From NCBI GenBank assembly GCA_019312705.1, contig JAFDCW010000045.1, forward strand, positions 1-11,869: a stretch of 11,869 bases of DNA. Reading direction: 5' to 3'. Positions 6,325-11,869 of the stretch are shown here, one piece after another. Source of the DNA: Deltaproteobacteria bacterium (lineage in GTDB: Bacteria; Myxococcota; Polyangia; Polyangiales; B10-G4). The translations under genes and the position numbers were made by a program. Within the stretch, counting starts at the first letter, position 1. Each line of letters starts with the position of its first letter. Under the pieces are notes generated by a model, which ran no database searches, was not told the origin of the DNA, and worked only from the letters and a program-made list of their open reading frames with translations.

Positions 6325-8085
6325 CTACATGCGATCGACGGCGGTGATGCCGAGGAGCCCGAGACCGGCCTTCAATTGCCGTGCTGTGAGGGCGGCGAGG
6401 GCCAGGCGCGACTCGCGGGTCGCCCCGTCGCTCTTCAGGACCGGGCAGGCCTCGTAGAAGGCGCTGAAGGCCCGGGCGACCTCGTAGAGGTGATCGCAGA
6501 CGAGGTGGGGCAGGCAGGTCTCGGCGGCGGCGTGCACCACTTGGCCATAGCGAAGGAGCAGGCGTCCGAGGACGAGCTCCTCCGGGGCGCCGAGGGCGAT
6601 GGCCCCGGTCGCCTCTTCGAGGGCGACCCCGCCCTTCACGAAGATGTTCATCACCCGGGCGTAGGCGTAGTTGATGTAGGGGCCCGAGTTTCCGCTGAGG
6701 GAGATCATCTTCTCCCAGTCGAACTGGTAGTCGGTATTGCGGTTCTGATGCAGGTCGGCGTACTTGATCGCGCCGATGCCGACGGCCGCCGCGACGTCGT
6801 CGATGCGGTCTTGATCGATGCGCAGGCGGTCCTCGTTTTCGAGCAGGAAGGCCTTGGCGCGCTCGACGCCTTCGTCGAGGAGGGACTCGAGGGTGATGGT
6901 TTTGCCGTCCCGGGTCTTGATGGGTTTGCCGGACGTATCGAGCACCACGCCGAAGCCCACGTGCTCGAGGCGCATCTCGACCCCGAGGAGGGCCATGATG
7001 GTGAAGAGCTGGTCGAAGTGCGGTCCCTGGCGGCTGTCGACGACGTAGATCGCGCGGTCACAAGCGAAGTGGTCGCGCCGGTGCAGCACCGTGGCGACGT
7101 CGGTCGTCGAGTAGAGGTACGCCCCGTCCTTCTTGCGGATGATGAAGGGGGTCGGGTCGCCGGCGGCGTTGCGCTGCTTCTTGAGCCTCTTCGGGACGAC
7201 GCTCTCTTTGCGGTCGTTCCAGAAGACGCAGATGGCGCCGTCGTCTTCGCGGGCGATGCCTTTTTCGAGCAACAGGTCGACGACCCCCGGCAGGGCGGCG
7301 TCGTAGGCGCTCTCCCCGAGCCATTCGTCGAAGGAGACGTCGAGCTTGCCGTAGACGCGGTCGAGGGCGACCCGCGTTGCGTTGACGAAGCGCTCCCAGA
7401 GGGCGCGGTTGTCAGCGTCGCCGTCTTGGAGCTTCTTCAGCTCGGCCCGGGCGGCGTCGGCGAAGGCCTCGTCGTCCTTGTTCTTCGCCGACGCGAGGCG
7501 ATAGACGCGCTCGAGCTCGACGATGGCGTCGGCTTCGAGGGCCGCTTCGTCGCCCCACTCCCGCATGCCGACGATGAGCATGCCGAACTGGGTGCCCCAG
7601 TCGCCGAGGTGGTTGTCGCCGACGACCTCGTGGCCGACGGCGCGCAAGAGTCGGCACAGGGCGTCGCCGATGATCGTCGAACGCAGGTGCCCGACGTGCA
7701 TCTGCTTGGCGATGTTCGGGCTCGAGAAATCGACGATGACCTTCTGCGGGGTCTCGACCGCCTCGATGCCGAGGCTCTCCGTGTCTCTGAGGTCGTCCCC
7801 GAGGCGCGCGCCGATCCACGCGGGGTCGAGGAAGAGGTTCACGAAGCCCGGACCGGCGACCTCGGCGCGGGCGATCGCCTCGTCCTCGGCGAGGGCTTCG
7901 GCGAGGGGCCCGGCGATCTCCCGGGGCGCCTTGCCCAGCTTCTTGCCGAGGGCCATCGCCGCGTTGACCTGGTAGTCGCCGTGCTTCTCCTCCTTGGCGG
8001 GGCGGAGGAGGGGCGGCTGATCGACGTCGAGGGTCTCCCGGATCACGCGGGTCGCGAGCCGGTCCAGATAGCGTTCCACGAGCAT
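6325..8085 (-). CDS. argS: Arginyl-tRNA synthetase
   Basis: This essential class I synthetase charges tRNA-Arg with arginine using ATP. At 586 residues it is close to the E. coli enzyme (577). An N-terminal Add-1 domain covers about 1-105, with HGDYQVNAAMALGKKLGK (35-52) and AGPGFVNLFLDP (77-88). The catalytic domain has SSPNIAKQMHVGH (121-133), which contains the HIGH signature as HVGH (130-133), then GDWGTQFG (161-168) and YLYSTTD (323-329). The usual KMSKS loop is replaced by IKTRDGKT (389-396), as is normal in ArgS of this type (E. coli has KTRAGGT). The C-terminal helical DALR domain, which reads the anticodon, starts near 465 (GNSGPYINYAYARV) and ends GITAVDRM. ATG 8085 gives a full Add-1 domain; only a weak ribosome site is seen. 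It lies 82 bases after the cysteine-rich lipoprotein stop. Confidence 0.98.
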   Translation of the reverse strand: MLVERYLDRLATRVIRETLDVDQPPLLRPAKEEKHGDYQVNAAMALGKKLGKAPREIAGPLAEALAEDEAIARAEVAGPGFVNLFLDPAWIGARLGDDLRDTESLGIEAVETPQKVIVDFSSPNIAKQMHVGHLRSTIIGDALCRLLRAVGHEVVGDNHLGDWGTQFGMLIVGMREWGDEAALEADAIVELERVYRLASAKNKDDEAFADAARAELKKLQDGDADNRALWERFVNATRVALDRVYGKLDVSFDEWLGESAYDAALPGVVDLLLEKGIAREDDGAICVFWNDRKESVVPKRLKKQRNAAGDPTPFIIRKKDGAYLYSTTDVATVLHRRDHFACDRAIYVVDSRQGPHFDQLFTIMALLGVEMRLEHVGFGVVLDTSGKPIKTRDGKTITLESLLDEGVERAKAFLLENEDRLRIDQDRIDDVAAAVGIGAIKYADLHQNRNTDYQFDWEKMISLSGNSGPYINYAYARVMNIFVKGGVALEEATGAIALGAPEELVLGRLLLRYGQVVHAAAETCLPHLVCDHLYEVARAFSAFYEACPVLKSDGATRESRLALAALTARQLKAGLGLLGITAVDRM

Positions 8086-8167
8086 GGCGCGAGGAATACG
8101 GCGTTTCGCGCCCGAGGTCGAGCCGGGATACCGCGCCGCGCCCCGGGGGGTGTGCGGGCGCCTAGTC

Positions 8168-9760
8168 TTACGGGTGGATGTACCGGACGAGGAGGCCGTC
8201 CGTCAGAGCGGGCATGTTGCAGCTGAACTCGACGTAGTCGGTCACGGCGCCCTGGAGGCCCGCCGTCGCCGACTCGCCGGCATCGTAGCTCGCGTCGCCG
8301 AAGTCGGTGTCCACGTAGCAGACGTCGATGTCGTCGGAGCCCTCGTTGAGCACGATCGTGAAGACGCCGCGGTCGGTTCCAGCAAAGAAACGCTCGGTGT
8401 CCCACTGGGCCACGAACTGCTGGTTCGGGGCCGTGCCGAGGGTCTGGTAGTAGACGGCACTTCCCGCTTCATCGGGGTCGAGGTCGTCCCAGAGGCCGGC
8501 GACGAAGACGCTCGACGCGAACCCCGAAGTCGAGGGCAGGCAGCTATTAAAGCTCGCCATATCACCCGAATCGAAGCTCACCCCCCCGTTGGACTCGACG
8601 TTCACCATGGTGTGAGCCGTCCCGTAGAAGTCGAAGCTGAACCCGACCGGCACGGCCAGGAAGTCGTCGTCCCCGACGCCGGTCGCCATGCCCGTGGCGC
8701 GGATGTCCGGGCAGGGCAGGGCGGTCGGTGTGTAGGAGCACCCGACGTAGCCGAACACGGCCCCGGTGTCGCTGGGGTTCGTGAAGGGCACGCAGGGGTT
8801 GGTGCCGCAGTAACCAGAGATGCAGTTTCCGTCGACGCAGTCCCTTCCGGCCGTGCAGGTGGAGAAGTCCGGGCACCGCGGGCATCCGTCGCCCGTCGGG
8901 CCGCCGCAATCGATGGCCGTCTCGGTGCCGTTCTTGACGCCGTCCGAGCAGGTCGGCGCCAGGCAGACGCCGCCTCCACAGCTGCCCGACTCGCAGTCGC
9001 TCGGCACGCCGCACATCTCGCCTGTGGTGCAGCGGTCCGTGCAGGTCATGCCGCCGCAGTCGATGTCGGTCTCGATGCCGTTCGCCACGCCGTCGCTGCA
9101 CGAGACGCACACGCCGGTGTCGCAGGCTTCCTCGTCGCAGTCCGAATCGGCCACGCACATTTCGCCGGCCGTGCACGCGGAGCAGATCGTGCCGCCGCAG
9201 TCGGTGTCGGTTTCGTCCTGATTGATCACGCTGTCGGTGCAGTCCGGCGCGTCGCAGGTGCTGTCGGTGCACAGGCCGCTCAAACAGTCACCGGGGACCA
9301 CGCAGGCACCTCCCGGCGCGCAGCCCCTGCAGACCGTGCCGCCGCAGTCCACCTGAGTCTCTTCGCCGTTCAGCACGCCGTCGGTGCAGGAGATCGCTCG
9401 GCACCGACCGGCGATGCAGATGGTCGATGCGCACTCGGCGCTGGCCATGCAGGGGGCGCCGTCGTCCCGTCCACCGTCGGGGATCGCGGAGTCGAAGCCG
9501 CTGTCGACCGCGCCCGAGTCGGTGGTCATCCCGGAGTCCATCGGTGTCCCGGTGTCGGTCGGTACTCCGCTATCCGCCGGGGTGCTGCTGTCGTCCGGAG
9601 TGCTCGAATCCCCGGACGACGAGTCGCCCACCGTCGAGTCCCCGGAGCCCGAGTCCCCTCGCGGCGGGGAATCGTCGCCGCAGCCGGCCACGCTGATCAT
9701 GGAGGTGAGCAGAAGAGCGAATGAGAGATGTACCGAGATGGAATAAGAGAAGCGAATCAC
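8168..9760 (-). CDS. Cysteine-rich surface lipoprotein with C-terminal NIDO-like beta-domain
   Basis: The gene starts at GTG 9760 with a strong GGAGG five bases upstream. The 530 residues show four zones. Residues 1-27 are a lipoprotein signal peptide ending VAGC (Cys27 lipidated; Gly at +2 fits the outer membrane). Residues 28-101 are a Ser/Asp/Thr/Gly/Pro linker. Residues 104-323 are a cysteine-rich stalk with four copies of a C-[ST]-D-x-V-x-N-x-x-E-T-x-x-D-C-G-G motif at 125, 174, 221 and 271. Residues about 324-530 form a beta-rich domain with VPVGFSFDFYGT (370-381) and VNVESNGGVSFDSG (386-399), then AGLWDDLDPDEAGSAVYYQTLG, a pattern seen in nidogen-like (NIDO) domains of secreted bacterial proteins. 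It is probably an extracellular adhesion or matrix-type protein. Many cysteines suggest disulfide formation outside the cytoplasm. It is divergent from a MYXO-CTERM protein of related composition. Function is unknown. Confidence 0.88.
   Translation of the reverse strand: MIRFSYSISVHLSFALLLTSMISVAGCGDDSPPRGDSGSGDSTVGDSSSGDSSTPDDSSTPADSGVPTDTGTPMDSGMTTDSGAVDSGFDSAIPDGGRDDGAPCMASAECASTICIAGRCRAISCTDGVLNGEETQVDCGGTVCRGCAPGGACVVPGDCLSGLCTDSTCDAPDCTDSVINQDETDTDCGGTICSACTAGEMCVADSDCDEEACDTGVCVSCSDGVANGIETDIDCGGMTCTDRCTTGEMCGVPSDCESGSCGGGVCLAPTCSDGVKNGTETAIDCGGPTGDGCPRCPDFSTCTAGRDCVDGNCISGYCGTNPCVPFTNPSDTGAVFGYVGCSYTPTALPCPDIRATGMATGVGDDDFLAVPVGFSFDFYGTAHTMVNVESNGGVSFDSGDMASFNSCLPSTSGFASSVFVAGLWDDLDPDEAGSAVYYQTLGTAPNQQFVAQWDTERFFAGTDRGVFTIVLNEGSDDIDVCYVDTDFGDASYDAGESATAGLQGAVTDYVEFSCNMPALTDGLLVRYIHP
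8900..9388 (-). repeat. Four degenerate Cys-rich protein repeats within the lipoprotein
   Basis: The segment encodes residues 125-287. The 17-residue motif CxDxVxNxxETxxDCGG begins at residues 125, 174, 221 and 271, so the spacing is 49, 47 and 50 residues. Between copies lies a second cysteine cluster of the type C-x2-C-x(5,7)-C-x(5,6)-C. At DNA level the copies share phrases such as the reverse of GCCGCCGCAGTCG but are diverged, so the duplication is old. Confidence 0.8.
9458..9676 (-). repeat. Low-complexity Ser/Asp/Thr linker-coding tract
   Basis: This stretch encodes residues 29-101 of the lipoprotein. Short units such as GDSS, STPDDSST and MDSGMTTDSG recur without an exact period. It is probably a flexible acidic spacer holding the stalk off the membrane. 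Length variation between strains would be expected. Confidence 0.65.
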
Positions 9761-9799
9761 GAGGTCCTCCGAGGCAATCCCCGGTTGGGGTGCTTGGTC

Positions 9800-9830
9800 G
9801 GAATAGCACGAACGCCGCGGGGTGCATTCC
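9800..9830. promoter_or_regulatory. Imperfect palindrome between two divergent surface-protein genes, candidate operator
   Basis: GGAATAGCAC (9800-9809) faces GTGCATTCC (9822-9830), which are inverted repeats apart from one extra base. They are separated by 12 bases in the 117-base gap between GTG 9760 (minus) and ATG 9878 (plus). Its position suits a regulator that controls both genes. I found no convincing -35/-10 pair in either direction. Confidence 0.35.
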
Positions 9831-9877
9831 AGTACGGACGCGCTATGGTGCGGAACTTCTCTTTCAGAGGGCCTGGG

Positions 9878-11686
9878 ATGTCTCGCTTCAGCACCGCTTC
9901 TTCACTCGCCTCACGTGCGCACTCTCCGCGCCCCTACCGTCAGCCTGTCGGCTCCCCGCGACCGGGTCGCGCTGCCGCCTCGGGCCACCTGGGCGGCGCC
10001 TTCTTGTCGGGAATTGCGCTTTTTCTGGCAATTCTGGCCGTCTCCTTTTCCGCGGCGGCCCCGGCGATCGCCCAGCCGCCCCTGCTCACCGGCCTCGGTG
10101 GCACCAGCGGTTTCGGCACCGATTGCCTCTCGACGAACGACGATGGCTCGTCGGACGCCATCGACCTGGCCCCGGCCTTTCCCGGGGGCCTGCGCTTTTT
10201 CGGGCGCACCCATATGCGGGCTTTCGTCAATACGAACGGCAACATCACCTTCAACGACGCTCTCGGCACCTACACCCCGGACGCTTTCCCCGTCGCTGAT
10301 CAGCCGATGATCGCCCCGTATTGGGCGGACGTGGACATTCGCGGTGAGGCCTGTGACGGCCTTGGTGGCAACCGAGGGTGCGCCGACCCCACCGAGAACG
10401 GCGTCTGGTGGCACCTCGAGCCGGGGCTCATGGTCGTGACCTGGCACAACGTCGGCTACTTCTCGTGCCTCGATGACAAGAAGATGAACTTTCAGCTCAT
10501 CCTCACCGCGGCCGACGGTGGCTGCGGTCTCGGCGGCGACTTCGACGTCGAGTTCCGGTTCAACCGCTGCGAGTGGCACACCGGCGACGCCAGCGGCGGC
10601 GAGGACGGGTTCTGTGACCCTGACCCGATCTTCACCACCTGCACGCCCGCCCAGTCCGGCTTTGACGCTGGCAACCTGTCGGACTTCGTCGAGCTCATGG
10701 GCTCGCGGTCGGAGACCATCCACACCACCCTCTGCGCCGAGTCGAACAGCGGGGACCCGGGCATCTGGCGCTTCCAGATTCGCTCCGGCGACGTCATCTG
10801 TCCCGGGGCCGGCGAGACCTGCGACACCGGCATGGTCGGCGTGTGCAATGAAGGGCTGACCACCTGCGTCGGCGCCGGCATCGAGTGCCTGTCCCTCGTG
10901 CCCGCCTCCGAGGAGCGTTGCGACTCCCTCGACAACGACTGCAACGGCATGGTCGACGAAGGCGACGACCTCTGCGGCGAGCTCTCGGTTTGTGAGCTCG
11001 GCGTCTGCCAGCCCCTCTGCTTCGAGGGCGGCTGCGACGGGGACCAGGTCTGCAACGACGCCGGGCGCTGTATCGACGCCGGCTGCGACGGGGTCACCTG
11101 CGAGGCCGGACAACGGTGCCTCGCCGGCTCCTGCGTCGACGCCTGCGAAGGCATCGTCTGCCCGGAGCCGTTTGGCTGCCGCGCGGGTCAGTGCCTCAAT
11201 ATCTGTGAGGAGCTCACCTGCGACGAGTGCACGGCCTGCGATGGCGCCGGGTGTACGCCTCGCTGTCCCGACGTGCCCTGCCCATCGGGGGCCGAGTGCA
11301 ACTCGGCCGGGCTCTGCGTCGATAGCGGCTGCACCGCCATCACCTGTGGTGCTGGCGAGGCCTGCGTCGGCGGTAGCTGTCAGGACTCCTGCATCGGGGC
11401 GGTCTGTCCATCCGGTCAGGAGTGTGTCTCCGAGGACGGGGAGTGCCGCTCGATCAACCGCCCGCCGCCCGAAGAGGACGCCGGGACGACGCCCCCCGAC
11501 ACCGGGACAACGCCCCCCGACGGCGGCATCATCTGCCCCGTCGGCTTCGACTGCGGCGAGGGCGAGGAAGAGAGCGGCTGCGGCTGCTCCATCCCCGGCG
11601 CCGCCTCTGGTGGCACCGATTGGCCCTTCGCGGCCTTGGGCGCAATCCTCGCATTCGTGGCAATTCGCCGGCGCCGTCGGCGCTGA
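9878..11686 (+). CDS. Secreted NIDO-domain, cysteine-rich MYXO-CTERM surface protein
   Basis: ATG 9878 is preferred because AGAGG lies seven bases upstream. The frame stays open upstream, but those codons overlap the divergent lipoprotein gene. The product is 602 residues. A long Arg/Ser/Pro-rich n-region (1-40) is followed by a hydrophobic core (41-58) and a likely signal-peptidase site after AIA (65). A nidogen-like domain covers about 70-302, with HMRAFVNTNGNITFND (112-127), QPMIAPYWADVDIRG (142-156) and LMVVTWHNVGYFS (184-196). CDTGMVGVCNEGLTTC (315-330) and CDSLDNDCNGMVDEG (348-362) resemble the MopE-type putative metal-binding motif. Residues 366-523 are a cysteine-rich stalk of repeated C-x4-C-x3-x-C-x4-C units. 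A Pro/Thr/Asp spacer (527-550) leads to the MYXO-CTERM tail: CGC at 568-570, a hydrophobic helix and a run of Arg (597-602). Family knowledge predicts cleavage by a myxosortase and cell-surface attachment. The ligand is unknown. Confidence 0.9.
   Translation: MSRFSTASSLASRAHSPRPYRQPVGSPRPGRAAASGHLGGAFLSGIALFLAILAVSFSAAAPAIAQPPLLTGLGGTSGFGTDCLSTNDDGSSDAIDLAPAFPGGLRFFGRTHMRAFVNTNGNITFNDALGTYTPDAFPVADQPMIAPYWADVDIRGEACDGLGGNRGCADPTENGVWWHLEPGLMVVTWHNVGYFSCLDDKKMNFQLILTAADGGCGLGGDFDVEFRFNRCEWHTGDASGGEDGFCDPDPIFTTCTPAQSGFDAGNLSDFVELMGSRSETIHTTLCAESNSGDPGIWRFQIRSGDVICPGAGETCDTGMVGVCNEGLTTCVGAGIECLSLVPASEERCDSLDNDCNGMVDEGDDLCGELSVCELGVCQPLCFEGGCDGDQVCNDAGRCIDAGCDGVTCEAGQRCLAGSCVDACEGIVCPEPFGCRAGQCLNICEELTCDECTACDGAGCTPRCPDVPCPSGAECNSAGLCVDSGCTAITCGAGEACVGGSCQDSCIGAVCPSGQECVSEDGECRSINRPPPEEDAGTTPPDTGTTPPDGGIICPVGFDCGEGEEESGCGCSIPGAASGGTDWPFAALGAILAFVAIRRRRRR
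11477..11518 (+). repeat. Two tandem 21-base repeats encoding DxGTTPP units
   Basis: Units 11477-11497 and 11498-11518 encode DAGTTPP and DTGTTPP, and a partial third begins DGG. They form the spacer between the cysteine stalk and the MYXO-CTERM tail. The repeat is in frame, so slippage would lengthen or shorten the spacer by seven residues without breaking the gene. Confidence 0.75.
11579..11683 (+). other. MYXO-CTERM sorting tail
   Basis: Residues 568-602 of the surface protein consist of Cys-Gly-Cys, a short Ser/Pro/Gly/Ala turn, a hydrophobic segment (WPFAALGAILAFVAI) and six arginines at the extreme C-terminus. This tripartite tail is the known MYXO-CTERM sorting signal, confined mainly to Myxococcota and recognised by myxosortases. 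It is the best taxonomic clue in the window. Confidence 0.92.
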
Positions 11687-11692
11687 GATTCG

Positions 11693-11716
11693 CCCGTAAA
11701 ATCCAGTAGCTACGGG
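11693..11716 (+). terminator. Weak hairpin just after the MYXO-CTERM gene
   Basis: CCCGTA and TACGGG form a 6-bp stem around a 12-base loop, starting 7 bases after the stop at 11684-11686. No T-run follows. It is a possible but weak terminator. Confidence 0.25.
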
Positions 11717-11725
11717 TGGTGCCCC

Positions 11726-11756
11726 GGCGCGTCTCGCATCTGGCGGTTGACGCGCC
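11726..11756 (+). terminator. GC-rich 8-bp hairpin in the last intergenic gap
   Basis: GGCGCGTC (11726-11733) and GACGCGCC (11749-11756) are perfect inverted repeats around a 15-base loop, 40 bases past the MYXO-CTERM stop. There is no T-run, so it could be a Rho-type or GC-rich terminator. Because it overlaps the candidate -35 of the next gene, it could instead be an operator. Confidence 0.35.
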
Positions 11757-11775
11757 GCAGCACCGCGACTACCTC
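11747..11775 (+). promoter_or_regulatory. Candidate promoter for the right-edge gene
   Basis: TTGACG (11747-11752) matches the -35 consensus at five of six bases. Seventeen bases later TACCTC is only a poor -10. The position, about 45 bases before the GTG at 11820, is suitable. The -35 overlaps the right arm of the hairpin at 11726-11756. Confidence 0.3.
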
Positions 11776-11819
11776 CCATTCTGAATGGCCGTTCAATTCC
11801 GGTCAGAAGGGTATTCGCC

Positions 11820-11869
11820 GTGTCCCAGCCCATGAATCGCTACAAGGCCGATCTCCGTGAAATCCAGTT
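11820..11869 (+). CDS. Probable acyl-CoA dehydrogenase, N-terminus only (cut by window edge)
   Basis: Only 16 codons are visible. GTG 11820 has AAGGG (11807-11811) eight bases upstream and is the better-placed start. ATG 11832, in the same frame, gives MNRYKADLREIQ and is the alternative. The string YKADLREIQ matches the 'YKAPLRDM-F' opening of the acyl-CoA dehydrogenase N-terminal domain (PF12418), found on many proteobacterial and myxobacterial fatty-acid dehydrogenases. If correct, the enzyme would be a FAD flavoprotein of beta-oxidation or a related pathway. The call rests on about ten residues, so it is moderate at best. Confidence 0.5.
   Translation, partial: MSQPMNRYKADLREIQ

Noticed and set aside
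5353..8226. Very long open frame on the plus strand (957 codons) opposite the esterase and argS genes
   Set aside because: It is antisense to two genes with complete catalytic motifs. Its Val/Gly/Asp/Glu/Arg-heavy composition is what the complement of GC-rich coding DNA produces, and no domain is recognisable.
8084..9724. 546-codon open frame on the plus strand opposite the cysteine-rich lipoprotein
   Set aside because: The lipoprotein has a strong ribosome site, lipobox and regular repeats. The antisense frame has composition only.
9728..9877. Upstream extension of the MYXO-CTERM frame to ATG 9728 (or ATG 9845)
   Set aside because: ATG 9728 would overlap the divergent lipoprotein start and add 50 residues before an already long signal n-region. 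ATG 9845 has a poorer ribosome site than ATG 9878 with AGAGG at seven bases.
9852..9880. GGAACTT as an ECF-sigma -35 element for the MYXO-CTERM gene
   Set aside because: A matching -10 at the right distance would fall on or past the ATG at 9878.
9911..11833. 640-codon open frame on the minus strand opposite the MYXO-CTERM gene
   Set aside because: The plus strand has a signal peptide, NIDO domain, cysteine repeats and sorting tail. The antisense frame is Ala/Gly/Val/Asp-rich with no motif.

Overview
The window is high-GC DNA. It very probably comes from a myxobacterium or close relative (Myxococcota, formerly Deltaproteobacteria). The strongest clue is a secreted protein ending in a MYXO-CTERM sorting tail (Cys-Gly-Cys, hydrophobic helix, poly-Arg) at 11579-11683. 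Supporting clues are two acidic, Ser/Asp/Pro-rich or Ala/Pro-rich lipoproteins and cysteine-rich surface repeats typical of these large genomes. I see no tRNA, rRNA, CRISPR array, insertion sequence or phage gene.

Layout: (1) 1-626, minus strand: N-terminal part of an aconitase/isopropylmalate dehydratase-like enzyme with the swivel domain placed first, running off the left edge. (2) 627-830: divergent regulatory gap. (3) 831-3246, plus strand: phosphoglycerate mutase gpmI of the long, plant-like type, then a TrmK-family tRNA methyltransferase. A 37-codon hydrophobic reading frame (3240-3353) of doubtful status follows. (4) 3356-9760, minus strand: five genes in one direction. In transcription order they are a cysteine-rich NIDO-like lipoprotein, argS, a putative esterase, a HEAT-repeat protein and an SH3-like lipoprotein. 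(5) 9761-9877: divergent gap with an imperfect palindrome. (6) 9878-11686, plus strand: NIDO/cysteine-rich MYXO-CTERM protein. (7) 11687-11819: gap with two hairpins and a candidate promoter. (8) 11820 to the right edge: the first codons of a probable acyl-CoA dehydrogenase.

Most of the content is housekeeping: glycolysis (gpmI), translation (argS, trmK-like) and organic-acid or fatty-acid metabolism at both edges. The accessory part is the divergent surface-protein pair at 8168-11686. Both proteins combine a nidogen-like beta-domain with a cysteine-rich stalk, in opposite order and anchored at opposite ends, so each would present its NIDO-like domain away from the membrane. This pair is the best candidate for something undescribed. 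Its function cannot be read from sequence alone. Nothing here looks like a defence, secretion or biosynthetic system. No gene-free stretch exceeds 300 bases; the longest is about 204.
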